The notes under the pieces are model-generated. The model had not been told where the DNA came from and made no database searches. It saw nothing but the letters and a program-made list of their open reading frames with translations. The translations under genes were made by a program, and so were the position numbers. From Anaerozeibacter quisquiliarum (GTDB taxonomy: Bacteria > Bacillota > Clostridia > Christensenellales > Aristaeellaceae), in assembly GCA_051162045.1 (NCBI GenBank), contig JBISDI010000012.1: a stretch of DNA of 64,000 bases. One strand, given 5' to 3'. Of the stretch, positions 1 to 9,366 are shown one piece after another; the first letter of the stretch is position 1; each line of letters starts with the position of its first letter.

Positions 1-1
1 G

Positions 2-475
2 AATGCCGAAAGGATGCGCATGTATACCGAGCAAAGTATTTTCGCTCCATTGGACGCGTTCCTGCATGAAATTGAAAATGACGAAGACCCAAAACGCGAA
101 GCGCGTGCCGAGTTTCGTATGCACGAATTCCCGAACCTGAACGGGAGTATAGCGAAGCATGTTCTAAAGCATGTGAAGGGAATGTGCGGCAAATCCGGTG
201 TTGGTAGTGAGACAGATGATTTGGGGTCATATCAAGGTAGAATGCCATTGTCCCCATTTGAGAAAATACAGACCAATCGAAGCATGAAAATTCCGTTTCT
301 TGTCGTGGCGATTGGACAGGCATGTACACTGCGTTGCCGTGATTGCGGCAACATGTCTCCGTACGCCCCTCACGAAGTGTCATCGTATCCGATTGAGGAA
401 ATTATAGATGACTTAAAACTCATTTTGGAATATGCCGAAATTATACAAGGGCAAAAGGCCGTTGATTCCGTTTGA
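2..475 (+). pseudogene. Truncated radical SAM protein remnant
   Basis: The reading frame is already open at the window edge, so the true start is probably outside; the first internal starts are at 14 and 20. Residues around 108-116 of the visible protein carry the CxxxCxxC cluster motif (CTLRCRDC), which in radical SAM enzymes binds the [4Fe-4S] cluster that cleaves S-adenosylmethionine. About 35 residues after the motif the family sequence stops, and the frame ends at 475 before the glycine-rich SAM-binding strand. The rest of the barrel is missing. Base composition is clearly poorer in GC than in the genes to the right. I read it as a 5' fragment left by a deletion; its former substrate cannot be told. 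Confidence 0.6.
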
Positions 476-679
476 GGACAGAACCGAAATCGTTCGTGCG
501 ATTCGATATGTGGATGCAGTCGTTCCGCAAGAGAGTATGGATACAAGGCTGTTTTTCGACGGCAACACAACATACTTAGATTTTACCATGCCGAAACAGT
601 GGCGTGGGATAAAGACTTCTGGCTGATTAAAGCAAGCGAAAACAAACGTATACGTAAGGAACAGATAAAGCCGGGATAG
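432..679 (+). pseudogene. Remnant of a cytidylyltransferase-like gene plus a second broken frame
   Basis: The frame from 432 to 626 encodes a stretch (FEDRTEIVRAIRYVD, then VVPQ) resembling the core of TagD-type nucleotidyltransferases, where a similar 'EER.EI..SIRYVD' segment follows the substrate loop. The N-terminal HxGH nucleotide-binding motif is absent. From about 580 a different frame reads on to a stop at 679 with a protein-like composition (AETVAWDKDFWLIKAS), so at least one more frame break is likely. The fragment overlaps the radical SAM remnant, which suggests that deletions fused unrelated genes. The family call rests on a short match and is tentative. Confidence 0.4.
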
Positions 680-716
680 GTGCCATTTACATTAGAGTAG
701 AAAGAATACACAATTA

Positions 717-746
717 CGCCGCCAAACAGGAAGTCTGCTGGCGGCG
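717..746 (-). terminator. Hairpin downstream of the glycosyltransferase gene
   Basis: A perfect 8-bp stem CGCCGCCA/TGGCGGCG with a 14-base loop lies just past the stop of the leftward gene ending at 757. On the minus strand a moderately T-rich stretch follows, not a clean T run, so it is a plausible but weak intrinsic terminator. Confidence 0.45.
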
Positions 747-756
747 TTGCGCGTTA

Positions 757-2913
757 TTATGCCCCGCCGGGCAGTTGAGCGTACAGCGAGGATAGGTCCG
801 AATCGTCGGGGGTGATGGCGCGCAGTTCATCGAGGAAGGCTCGAGCTTCGGGCCATTGTTGCGACTGCAAAAGCTGTTCTACGCTGGCCTTGATGGCGGT
901 GGACAGCTGAAGCATCTCCTGCGAGGGCGAGGGTTTTGCTTCGATCTTGGCCTGTTGCGCCTTCATGCTCTTCAAGATGTAGTCCGCAACTTCTTTCAGA
1001 TAGTCGCGGCAACCCAGTGCCTGACGGACGGAGCGCAGGTATTGATCCAGTTTTCCGCTGCGCTTGTTGGTGAGCGCTTGCATAAGGAAGAAGGCCGCGC
1101 GCGCGTTGGCTTCGAGGTAGACGCAGCGCGCCTCCGTGAAGTTGTCTGGATGGCTACGCAGGCGGTAGTAGACCGCGTTGGCCTCGACATACTGGGCAAA
1201 GGTCGAGTCGAAGGCAGCGTCGGTCGGAGATTCCTTAATGAGGGCCTTCAACTCGGTAAAGATGCTGACTACCTCCCAATAGCGCATTTCCGGCGAATCG
1301 GGGTCATAGAAGCTTTTGAGATACGTCGCGATTGGTTCGCGATCGGCCTTGGGTAACTTCTCAAGCAGCCGATTCACAGTTGTCTCCCAGGTTTCGATGT
1401 AGATTTTCCCCACCAGCGGTGTAAGAACCACGTCGTTGCGGTGGCAAAGCAACAGCAAGTCGTGGGCGGGCACCGATTCAATATCGCGCTCGACGTATTT
1501 GCGCAGCAAAGCGGGTAGGTCCTGCATACGGCCTTCGCGCTCAGCAACTAGCATTTTTCCCACCGTGATGCGAGGGTGCTCGACTGGCAGCTCGGAAAGC
1601 GCGCGTAGGGCGGCCCACTTTTTGTCAGGATTTGCTTCCCTTTCGAGTCCCGATTCCATAACCTTGAATAAGTTTGTCAGGAGATCATCGGATGGCTCGT
1701 TGCCATCGCAGTACCTCTGAATGTATGTAAGCGCTTTGTCCCAGTCGGCAAGCACCTTGCACAAAAACACAGCGCGCAATAACATATAGTCACGGGCGTG
1801 TTTATCTTGGCATTTTGTAAAAGACAAAACGACCTGCTCAACAAACTTGCCGGGGTTTTTGTCCAGGGTATCGACACAGGAAAAGTAGATGTCTACATAC
1901 GCAAGGGACTTTCCCTCGGTAAGCTGTGGACAGTCGGCCGATTGCAGGTATTTGCAGATGGCCGCTTTAGCCAGTTCCGGCATATTGTTGTGGTTTACGA
2001 GGACTTCGGCTGCATTCAACAGCGCGTCGGTTTCGTTTAAATGGTTGAGAACCTTGATATAGCAATGGGCAATGAACCCCATATAGGCATTGGTGCTCAC
2101 AAGGCCGAACTGCATGGCCTGCTCGCAAAATTCTCTGGCTTTTTTGAAATCGCGAATGGCGATGTATTCCTGGCATAGCTGCGCGATGGTCTTTAAGTTC
2201 CTGGGATCCACTTTATACTCCTCTAAAAGAGGGACTATGTTACGCCTGCTGTGGGTCATTCTCTCCTCGTTACTTGTGTAGACATACCCATAATGATGCG
2301 CAAAACAATCCAGAATCTTCTTGGGTTCATAAATTCCAACCAAATACTCGTGGATTTTGCTTTTGAATACGGTTTCGTTGGTTCTGCGCGCCATGCGGCC
2401 GACCTTATCATCTTGATAGGTATTGCCCTCATGGTCCAAGTAGTTTCTTACATCATACAGGCAATAATTGTATTTCCCATCGTCCCCCTGCAAAAACTCT
2501 ACAATCGGCGTAACATCCTCGAACCACTCGTCATCATCCAAAAACATAAACCACTCGCCCTGCGCCAGCTTCAACCCCGCGTTGCGCGCGGCGGCGAAGT
2601 CGTCGCACCAGTGGAAGCGCACGATTTTGTCGGTGTATTCCCTGGCGACGGCCAGCGAACCGTCGGAGTTTTCTTCGCCCACGGTGTCCACGACGATCAA
2701 CTCGCTGGGCAGTTGGGTCAGCAGGGGTTTGATCGAATCCAGGCACTTGCGTATGGTGTCGATGCGGTTGGACACCAAAAGCGAGATCGTCAGCTTGATC
2801 GGGCTCTTGATGAAGGTAACGCTCTGCGGCTTCGCGGGAGTCTGAGGCAGGGCCTTCCAGGGGTTCTTTGGCGGGGTTTTCTGCGGCGGGAAACGGTGCT
2901 TACTGGACTTCAT
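757..2913 (-). CDS. Family 2 glycosyltransferase with long helical (TPR-like) C-terminal region
   Basis: This is a 718-residue protein. Residues about 37-140 form a GT-A fold of glycosyltransferase family 2: start strand 'KLTISLLVSNR', a VVDT element near 75, and the metal-binding DDDEW at 126-130. The remaining roughly 500 residues are alpha-helical with a TPR-like look ('LKTIAQLCQEYIAIRDFKKAREFCEQA'). This architecture occurs in SunS-like and flagellin-modifying transferases, which move a sugar from a nucleotide donor onto protein. GGGAAG lies 8 bases before the ATG. It sits divergently beside the chemotaxis operon, so a role in flagellin or surface protein glycosylation is possible but inferred. 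GC content is lower than in the genes to its right. Acceptor and sugar are unknown. Confidence 0.8.
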   Translation of the reverse strand: MKSSKHRFPPQKTPPKNPWKALPQTPAKPQSVTFIKSPIKLTISLLVSNRIDTIRKCLDSIKPLLTQLPSELIVVDTVGEENSDGSLAVAREYTDKIVRFHWCDDFAAARNAGLKLAQGEWFMFLDDDEWFEDVTPIVEFLQGDDGKYNYCLYDVRNYLDHEGNTYQDDKVGRMARRTNETVFKSKIHEYLVGIYEPKKILDCFAHHYGYVYTSNEERMTHSRRNIVPLLEEYKVDPRNLKTIAQLCQEYIAIRDFKKAREFCEQAMQFGLVSTNAYMGFIAHCYIKVLNHLNETDALLNAAEVLVNHNNMPELAKAAICKYLQSADCPQLTEGKSLAYVDIYFSCVDTLDKNPGKFVEQVVLSFTKCQDKHARDYMLLRAVFLCKVLADWDKALTYIQRYCDGNEPSDDLLTNLFKVMESGLEREANPDKKWAALRALSELPVEHPRITVGKMLVAEREGRMQDLPALLRKYVERDIESVPAHDLLLLCHRNDVVLTPLVGKIYIETWETTVNRLLEKLPKADREPIATYLKSFYDPDSPEMRYWEVVSIFTELKALIKESPTDAAFDSTFAQYVEANAVYYRLRSHPDNFTEARCVYLEANARAAFFLMQALTNKRSGKLDQYLRSVRQALGCRDYLKEVADYILKSMKAQQAKIEAKPSPSQEMLQLSTAIKASVEQLLQSQQWPEARAFLDELRAITPDDSDLSSLYAQLPGGA

Positions 2914-3034
2914 CGTTCAGACTTCCCTTCAACGGATGTGGCTACATGGGACGGCATATCTTTTCAATATGATACCACAGCAAAATGCACAAAGCAACTT
3001 TCCATTAAAATTTCCGTCAATCGACTTTTTTCGG

Positions 3035-3062
3035 TAAAGTCTGATGCCCCGTCCGCCGATAT
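3035..3062 (+). promoter_or_regulatory. Sigma-D (FliA/SigD)-type promoter of the chemotaxis operon
   Basis: TAAA at 3035-3038, a 16-base spacer and GCCGATAT at 3055-3062 match the Bacillus sigma-D consensus TAAA-N14-16-GCCGATAT almost exactly. It ends 48 bases before the HD-GYP start, the first gene of the chemotaxis run. This implies co-expression with late flagellar genes, which are not in the window. Confidence 0.75.
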
Positions 3063-3110
3063 AGAATAATGAAGACCAACCGACTACAAAGGATTTGAGC
3101 GGATGCCGGT

Positions 3111-4193
3111 ATGATTTGCGTACAGCCCCAGAACCTCAAGCCGGGTATGGTGTTGGCGAGGGATTTGCTCGGTCAGCACAATGAACTGCTGCTCGCGAGC
3201 GGAGAAACCCTGAATACTTCCCTCGTCGAAAAGCTTAAAACCCTCGATCACAAGGACGCCTACATCGTCGATGAGATGGACGACATGCCCGATGAAGTCG
3301 GCTTGATAAGTTTGCACTTGAAGCGCAGCACGGCGGGCGCGGTGCGCTCCTTGTTCATGCAGATCGAGGCGGGCAATCTGGAGGGGCAGTTGAACTCCCT
3401 GTCCGAAATGCGCCACTATCTGGACGAGATCATCGACGAGATCTCGGCCAACGGCTCGATGCTGACAAACCTGTCCGACATCAAGGCGCATGACGAATAC
3501 ACCTACTACCACTCGGTCAGCGTGGCGGCGCTGTCGGTGCTGTTGGGGATGGGCTGGGGCATGAACCGCGCCGCGCTGTACCGGTTGGGCATGGGCGCAC
3601 TGCTGCACGACATCGGCAAGGTATTCATCCCCAAGGAGTTGCTGCTCAAGCCCGGCGCACTGACGGTCGATGAATTCCAGCGGATGAAGGCGCACAGCGC
3701 CATGGGTTACGCGTTCCTGCGTGAGCAGTGGGGCGGGCCTACCGAGTCGGTCGTCGCGGTGCTCACCCACCACGAGCGTTTCAACGGGTCGGGCTATCCG
3801 CTGGGGCTGTCGGGCGACAGGCAACCACTCGTGGGCAAGATCATTGCGCTCGCCGACGTGTACGACGCCATGACGTCCGACCGCGTGTACCACAAGGCGT
3901 TCACACCGTCGGACGTGGTGGAGCACATCATGGGCAACTCGGGCATCCTGTTCGACCCACAGGTGGTGTCCACCTTCATCCGGAATGTGGTGCCCTACCC
4001 GATCGGGAGCAAGGTGCAACTGAGCAACGGCCGGCGCGCCATCGTGGTGGAGAGCAACCTGGAAGGTCCGATGCGCCCCAAGGTGAAGCTGCTGCACCAG
4101 CGCTCGGGCAAAGTGGAGGTGAGCGATGCAACGCTCGACCTGCTGAACGACCCCGCGCTGTGGAGTGTAACGATCATCGGTATGGATAAATGA
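3111..4193 (+). CDS. HD-GYP domain cyclic-di-GMP phosphodiesterase
   Basis: The 360-residue protein has an N-terminal segment (about 1-70) of the kind placed before HD-GYP domains, the HD core with HDIGK at 166-170, and the GYP signature HHERFNGSGYP at 220-230. A C-terminal beta-rich tail follows (about 285-360). HD-GYP enzymes hydrolyse cyclic di-GMP to GMP with a bimetal site, favouring motility over biofilm. The metal ligands seen (H134 in TYYHS, H166, D167, H192 region, H220, H221) support activity. It opens the chemotaxis operon, 18 bases before cheY, so it may lower cyclic di-GMP when motility genes are on. No receiver domain is present, so its input signal is not visible. Confidence 0.9.
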   Translation: MICVQPQNLKPGMVLARDLLGQHNELLLASGETLNTSLVEKLKTLDHKDAYIVDEMDDMPDEVGLISLHLKRSTAGAVRSLFMQIEAGNLEGQLNSLSEMRHYLDEIIDEISANGSMLTNLSDIKAHDEYTYYHSVSVAALSVLLGMGWGMNRAALYRLGMGALLHDIGKVFIPKELLLKPGALTVDEFQRMKAHSAMGYAFLREQWGGPTESVVAVLTHHERFNGSGYPLGLSGDRQPLVGKIIALADVYDAMTSDRVYHKAFTPSDVVEHIMGNSGILFDPQVVSTFIRNVVPYPIGSKVQLSNGRRAIVVESNLEGPMRPKVKLLHQRSGKVEVSDATLDLLNDPALWSVTIIGMDK

Positions 4194-4211
4194 CCAGCGG
4201 AGGCGATTTGT

Positions 4212-4577
4212 TTGATTAGTGTCTTGGTGGTTGACGACGCGGCGTTCATGAGGCTTGCAATCAAGAATGTGCTCTCGAAGCACGGTTTTGTCGTGGTTGC
4301 CGAGGGGAAAAACGGTCAGGAGGGCGTGGAACGCTACATGGAGTTCAAGCCCGATGTGGTGACGATGGACATCACCATGCCCGACATGACGGGTATCGAG
4401 GCGCTCAAGGCGATCAGGGAGTTCGACCCGGAGGCCAAGGTGGTCATGATCTCGGCGATGGGTCAGGAGAGCATGGTCAAGGAGGCCATCCTGGGCGGCG
4501 CGAAGTCGTTCATCGTAAAACCCTATAAAGAGGAGCACATCACGCAGACGCTGCTGAAGGTGGCATCCAAAAACTGA
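4212..4577 (+). CDS. cheY: Chemotaxis response regulator CheY
   Basis: This stand-alone receiver domain of 121 residues carries the acidic pair D8/D9, phospho-acceptor D53 (TMDITMPD), S81 and K103 (IVKPYK), all standard for CheY. It takes phosphate from CheA and binds the flagellar switch. The start is TTG at 4212, chosen because GGAGG lies 8 bases upstream and no better ATG exists. Its position between an HD-GYP gene and cheA, with a 12-base gap to cheA, supports the chemotaxis role over other single-domain regulators. Confidence 0.9.
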   Translation: MISVLVVDDAAFMRLAIKNVLSKHGFVVVAEGKNGQEGVERYMEFKPDVVTMDITMPDMTGIEALKAIREFDPEAKVVMISAMGQESMVKEAILGGAKSFIVKPYKEEHITQTLLKVASKN

Positions 4578-4589
4578 GGAGGAATCCGC

Positions 4590-6599
4590 ATGGCTCCAGA
4601 TAACAATCAGGGCGAGTCGCTGCTTGAGATATTCCTCTTTGAGACCGCCCAGAACGTGCAGCAATTGGAGGAATCGGTGCTCACGGCGGAGCGAGAGGGT
4701 CGCTTCTCCGAGAGCGAGGTCAACGAGGTCTTTCGGATCATGCACACCATCAAGGGCTCGTCCGCGATGATGTCCTTTTCCGAAGTGGCTAAGCTGGCGC
4801 ATCACATGGAGGATCTGTTCTCCTACATCCGCGAGAATCACACGGCCCGCTACGACACCCACGTCGTGTCGGACCTGATCCTCGCCTGCGTCGACTACGT
4901 GGGCGTGCAGCTCGACAACATCCGCGCCGGCGCGCCGGTCGGGCAAAACGACAGCGCGCACCTGGTCAAGCGCATTGAGGCGCTGATGGCCGAAATGAAG
5001 GGCGAAGGCGCGCCGGTCCCCGAGCCGGCCGCACGGGCCATCGGTCGTTACAAGGCGTTGATCTTCTTCGAGGAAGGCTGCGAGATGGAGGATATGCGGG
5101 CCTATTCCTGCGTCCTCGACATCGGCAAGTACGCGACCGTCATCGCCCATGAGCCGGAGAACATTCTCGAGCTGGGCGAGACCACGCAGGCCATCCGCGA
5201 GCACGGCTTCACCATCCGCTTTGAGACCGAGCTTCCTGAGCACGAGGTGCGCGAGAAGCTGATGCAGACCGTGTTCCTGCGCGAGCTTGACCTTGCGCGG
5301 GAGGACGACGTACCCGGCGAGGCTGAGGACGCATCCGAGGCGGACGGGGGCGAGGGAGCCAAGCGCGCGGGCGTGCGCGACAGCCAATACCGCCAGCAGC
5401 AGAGCATCATCAGCGTGAGCGTCAACAAGCTTGACCTGATGATGGATCTGATGGGCGAGCTTGTCATCGCCAAGACGATGGTGGCCGAGAACCCGGAGCT
5501 CGCCGGGGTGGGCGGGGCCAACTTCCACAAAGCGGCGGCGCAGCTGAGCAAGATCGTCAGCGAGATGCAGGAGTTGGTGATGTCGATGCGGCTGGTACCG
5601 CTGTCGGCCACCTTCCACCGCATGTACCGTATCGTGCGCGACATGAGCGGAGCGCTGGGCAAGGATGTGCGGCTGCAGCTGATCGGCGAGGATACCAGCG
5701 TCGACAAGAACGTCATCGAGCATATCGGCGATCCGCTGATCCACCTGGTACGCAACAGCATCGACCACGGCATCGAGACCCCGGACGAGCGCGAGGCGGC
5801 CGGGAAACCCCGGCAGGGCACGGTGACGCTCGAGGCCGAGAGCGCCGGCGGCAACGTGCTGATTACGATCAGCGACGACGGCAAGGGACTGGACCGCGAC
5901 AAGATCATGAAGCGCGCCAGGGAGAACGACCTGCTGACCAAGCCCGAATCGGAGTACAGCGACCGCGAGATCTACAACATGGTCTTTGCGCCGGGCTTCT
6001 CCACCAAGGAGGCGGTGACCGAGTTCAGCGGGCGCGGCGTGGGTTTGGACGTGGCGCTTAGCAACATCGCGGCGATCGGAGGTTCCGTCTCGGTCGAGAG
6101 CGATCCGGGTGTCGGGATGCAGGTGCTTTTGAAAATCCCGCTCACGATCGCCATCCTCGACGGCATGAACGTGTCGGTCGGCGGTACGCGGATGACGGTG
6201 CCGATCTCGGCGATCAGCGAGTCGTTCAAGCCCCGCGCCGAATCCATCCTGCGCGACATCGAGGGCAACGAGATGATTATGGTGCGCGGTGAGTGCTACG
6301 CGGTCATGCGCCTGCATCGGCAGTGGAAGCTGCATACGCAGGTCACCGACCTGACGCAGGGCATCCTCATGATGGTGGAGCAGGACGGCAAGAAGCGCTG
6401 CGTGTTCGTCGACAAGTTGCTCGGCCGACAGCAGATCGTGGTCAAGGCGCTGCCCACCTACCTCAAGAAGACGCCGATTGCCCATTGCCTGTCGGGCTTG
6501 ACGCTGCTCAGCGACGGCAGCATCAGCCTGATCCTGGACGCGGGCTGGCTGGTTGAAACGAACATCAAGGGCTATAAAAAAGGAGGGCAATTCGCATGA
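4590..6599 (+). CDS. cheA: Chemotaxis histidine kinase CheA
   Basis: The 669-residue kinase shows all CheA parts in order: P1 Hpt domain with phospho-acceptor H52 (MHTIKGSS); a P2-like domain about 150-230 for CheY/CheB docking; the P3 dimerisation helices about 270-340; the P4 ATPase with N box HLVRNSIDHG at 385-394, G1 box DDGKGLD at 429-435 and G2 GRGVGLD at 481-487; and a P5 CheW-like domain to the C terminus. It senses receptor state in the CheW-linked array and phosphorylates CheY and CheB. GAGGAGG precedes the ATG. The stop overlaps the cheW start (ATGA), so translation is coupled. Confidence 0.95.
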   Translation: MAPDNNQGESLLEIFLFETAQNVQQLEESVLTAEREGRFSESEVNEVFRIMHTIKGSSAMMSFSEVAKLAHHMEDLFSYIRENHTARYDTHVVSDLILACVDYVGVQLDNIRAGAPVGQNDSAHLVKRIEALMAEMKGEGAPVPEPAARAIGRYKALIFFEEGCEMEDMRAYSCVLDIGKYATVIAHEPENILELGETTQAIREHGFTIRFETELPEHEVREKLMQTVFLRELDLAREDDVPGEAEDASEADGGEGAKRAGVRDSQYRQQQSIISVSVNKLDLMMDLMGELVIAKTMVAENPELAGVGGANFHKAAAQLSKIVSEMQELVMSMRLVPLSATFHRMYRIVRDMSGALGKDVRLQLIGEDTSVDKNVIEHIGDPLIHLVRNSIDHGIETPDEREAAGKPRQGTVTLEAESAGGNVLITISDDGKGLDRDKIMKRARENDLLTKPESEYSDREIYNMVFAPGFSTKEAVTEFSGRGVGLDVALSNIAAIGGSVSVESDPGVGMQVLLKIPLTIAILDGMNVSVGGTRMTVPISAISESFKPRAESILRDIEGNEMIMVRGECYAVMRLHRQWKLHTQVTDLTQGILMMVEQDGKKRCVFVDKLLGRQQIVVKALPTYLKKTPIAHCLSGLTLLSDGSISLILDAGWLVETNIKGYKKGGQFA

Positions 6600-7126
6600 G
6601 CGAGATGACGACTGCGGCGTTCACCCCGACGGTAGAAGACACCATGCACGGGAAATATCTCACCTTTAACCTGGACAGCGAGTGCTACGGCGTGGAGATC
6701 AGCTATGTCACCGACATCATCCAGATGCAGCCCATCGCGACGCTGCCCGAGGTCAACAGCTACGTGAAGGGCATCATCAACCTGCGCGGCGAGATCATCC
6801 CTGTGATGGACGTGCGGCTGCGCTTCGGCAAGGAGGAGCTCGAGTACAACGAACGCACCTGCATCGTGGTATCGCGGGTGAACCCGCTGTGCGTGGGGCT
6901 GATCGTGGACAGCGTGAGCGAGGTGATCTACATCGCCGATGAGAACATCGCCGCGCCGCCCCGGATCAACGGCACCAGCAACCGCTACGTCAAGAACATC
7001 GGCAAGGTGGGGCAGGAGGTCAAGCTGCTGCTCGACTTTGAGAAGTTGGTCGGTGACGAGACCGAGTCGATCGACAGGGCCGTCACCTACGCGGCGGATG
7101 TGGCTGGCGAAGTCAAGGCGGGGTAA
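6596..7126 (+). CDS. cheW: Chemotaxis coupling protein CheW
   Basis: This 176-residue protein is a single CheW SH3-like domain. It shows the typical 'YLTFNLDSECYGVEISYVTDII' start and the NLRGEIIPVMDVR core strand about residues 60-72. CheW links CheA to chemoreceptor tips. The ATG overlaps the cheA stop and its own stop shares one base with the following receptor start, so cheA, cheW and mcp are tightly coupled. The roughly 20-residue N-terminal extension before the domain is somewhat longer than in many CheW proteins. Confidence 0.95.
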   Translation: MSEMTTAAFTPTVEDTMHGKYLTFNLDSECYGVEISYVTDIIQMQPIATLPEVNSYVKGIINLRGEIIPVMDVRLRFGKEELEYNERTCIVVSRVNPLCVGLIVDSVSEVIYIADENIAAPPRINGTSNRYVKNIGKVGQEVKLLLDFEKLVGDETESIDRAVTYAADVAGEVKAG

Positions 7127-9351
7127 TGAATATGAAGAAAACAGGCTTTAGGAGCATTCGCACGCAGATGCTTTTGTGGATATCCGCGCTCGGCATCGTC
7201 ATCTGCATTGTGTTCTTCTTCGTGGCTATGCAGTTCTCCCAGTCGGCGGTTTCCACGCTGGCGGCCGATTCGCTCTCGTCCATCAGCCGCCAGGGCGCCG
7301 ATCTGATACTCCAGCGGGTGTCATCCCACTACGATAAGCTGAGCGCGGTTGCCATGAACGACCTGTTCATCAGCAACTATATGAGCGAGAGCCGCCTCTT
7401 TGCCCAGCTGACCAAGGTCAAGCAGAGCGAGGGCTACCAGGATCTGCTGTTTGTGAAGCCGAGCGGCGAGGCCTACAGCAGCAAGGGCAAAATCGAATAC
7501 GACCTCAAGTCCCCCGAGTATGTGCGCGGCATGAAGGGCGAACGGTACGTCTCATCGCCCATCGCCACCGGCGAGGGCGACGAGATGATCATGAACTACG
7601 TGGTGCCGGTCATGGTCGCGGACGAACCGCGCGGCGTGCTGATTGGGGTCAGAGACGCCTACGAGATCAGCGACATCATCGCGGACATCACGTTTGGACA
7701 GTCGGGCTACGCCTACGTCATCGATGCGGAGGGCACCGTGATCGGCCATCCCAACCGCGAGCTGGTGACCATAAAGGACAACACCGTCGCCGATGCCCAG
7801 AATAACCCGGCGCTTTTGCAGTTGGCCTCCATCGAGCGCCGCATGGCCGCGGGCGAGCAGGGCGTGGACCGCTACAGCTACAACGGTGTGGAGAAATTCG
7901 CCGGGTTTGCCCCGATCGCCGACACCGGCTGGAGCATGGCGCTGACCGCGCCGCGCGACGAGGTGTACGCCCAGGTGGATCGGATGCAGTGGGTGCTGCT
8001 GATCGCGACGGCCGTCCTGGCGCTCGCAAACGCCGGAGCCGGATTCCTGATTGCGCGGTCGGTCAGCATACCGCTGAAGAAGGGCGCTGTGATTGCGCAG
8101 GAATACGCATCCGGCGACTTCTCGAACCCCGTGCCCGAGGCGTTCCTCAGCCAGCGCAATGAAATCGGCCAGTTGGCCGTAGCATTTGACGCGCTCTTCC
8201 ACGGTATGAACGAGCTGCTATCCAACATTAAGACGGCCTCGGGCGAGGTGCTCTCCGGATCGAACCAGATCTCCGATTCCGGACAGCTCCTGGCGCAGGG
8301 CACGACCGAGCAGGCCAGCACGCTTGAGCAACTGTCGGCCTCGGTGGAGGAGATCGCCGCGCAGACCCGGATGAGCACCACCAACGCGGGCGAGGCCAAC
8401 AGCCTGGCCGCCAAGGCGCGCGGCATGGCCGAGCGCGGCAACGAGAAGATGAACGACCTGCTCTCGGCGATGGAGACCATCGACCGCTCCTCGAGCGACA
8501 TCGAGAAGATCATCAAGGTGATCGACGACATCGCGTTCCAGACCAATATCCTGGCGCTGAACGCCGCGGTCGAAGCGGCGCGCGCGGGCGAGCACGGCAA
8601 GGGCTTTGCCGTGGTGGCGGAGGAGGTGCGCAACCTGGCCGCCAAGTCGGCCAGCGCTGCCAAGGAGACGGCCGACCTCATCAAGAGTTCCGCCGACAGC
8701 GTGGACAGCGGCTCCCGGATGGCCCGCGAAACCGCCGACATGCTGTCGCAGATCGTCGCCGAGATCGCGCGGGTGGCGACACTCGTCAGCGGCATATCGA
8801 ATGCCGCGAGTGAGCAGTCCACCGGCATCGACCAGATCAATATGGGGCTCACGCAGGTCTCGCAGGTGGTACAGTCGAACTCGGCCACCGCCCAGCAGAG
8901 CGCCGCCGCGTCGCAGCAGTTGACCGCGCAGGCCGACGTGCTCAACCGCCAGGTAGGCAGGTTCAAGTTGATGCAAGGCGCGCGGGCGGACGCGTCGCCC
9001 GAGGCAATGAAGCCGACCCCGGCGCAGACGCCAGCCGCACCGGCCAGGGAAGCAGAGCCGATCGCGCCGCCCAGGGCGGCCGCGAAGATCGTGCCAATGG
9101 CATCGGCCAAGCCAGCCGTACCGGCCGCTGCGAAGCCCCGCGACAAAGGCCTTGAAACACCTGTGCGCAGGGCGCCCACTCGCCCGCTCCCGATTGCCCT
9201 GGACGCCTCCGGCGATGGTCCCATCGCACCCCCGCCGCTTCCGGATCGCATCTCACTTGGTGAAGACGAGTTTGATGAGCCGCCCGCCCCGGCAGCGGGC
9301 AAGGCGTCGGGCAAGGTGGCGCTGAGCGACCGCGAGTTCGGGAAATACTAA
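7126..9351 (+). CDS. Methyl-accepting chemotaxis protein with long Pro/Ala-rich tail
   Basis: The 741-residue receptor has a membrane segment at about 14-35, an extracellular double-Cache-like sensor about 40-285, a second membrane segment about 288-312, a HAMP region and a signalling hairpin. The hairpin tip is recognisable at about 465-505 (FQTNILALNAAVEAARAGEHG). After the helical bundle ends near 611 there is an unusual 130-residue tail rich in Pro and Ala ending in FGKY; no classical xWxxF tether for CheR/CheB is present. The ligand is not predictable. It lies inside the operon between cheW and cheR, so it is probably a main receptor of this array. Confidence 0.9.
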   Translation: MNMKKTGFRSIRTQMLLWISALGIVICIVFFFVAMQFSQSAVSTLAADSLSSISRQGADLILQRVSSHYDKLSAVAMNDLFISNYMSESRLFAQLTKVKQSEGYQDLLFVKPSGEAYSSKGKIEYDLKSPEYVRGMKGERYVSSPIATGEGDEMIMNYVVPVMVADEPRGVLIGVRDAYEISDIIADITFGQSGYAYVIDAEGTVIGHPNRELVTIKDNTVADAQNNPALLQLASIERRMAAGEQGVDRYSYNGVEKFAGFAPIADTGWSMALTAPRDEVYAQVDRMQWVLLIATAVLALANAGAGFLIARSVSIPLKKGAVIAQEYASGDFSNPVPEAFLSQRNEIGQLAVAFDALFHGMNELLSNIKTASGEVLSGSNQISDSGQLLAQGTTEQASTLEQLSASVEEIAAQTRMSTTNAGEANSLAAKARGMAERGNEKMNDLLSAMETIDRSSSDIEKIIKVIDDIAFQTNILALNAAVEAARAGEHGKGFAVVAEEVRNLAAKSASAAKETADLIKSSADSVDSGSRMARETADMLSQIVAEIARVATLVSGISNAASEQSTGIDQINMGLTQVSQVVQSNSATAQQSAAASQQLTAQADVLNRQVGRFKLMQGARADASPEAMKPTPAQTPAAPAREAEPIAPPRAAAKIVPMASAKPAVPAAAKPRDKGLETPVRRAPTRPLPIALDASGDGPIAPPPLPDRISLGEDEFDEPPAPAAGKASGKVALSDREFGKY

Positions 9352-9366
9352 CCCAGACATTTGTGA

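Noticed and set aside
3084..6590. 1168-codon open frame on the minus strand opposite the chemotaxis genes
   Set aside because: It is an antisense shadow in high-GC sequence, rich in His/Arg/Leu, with no domain, and lies over clear cheA, cheY and HD-GYP genes.
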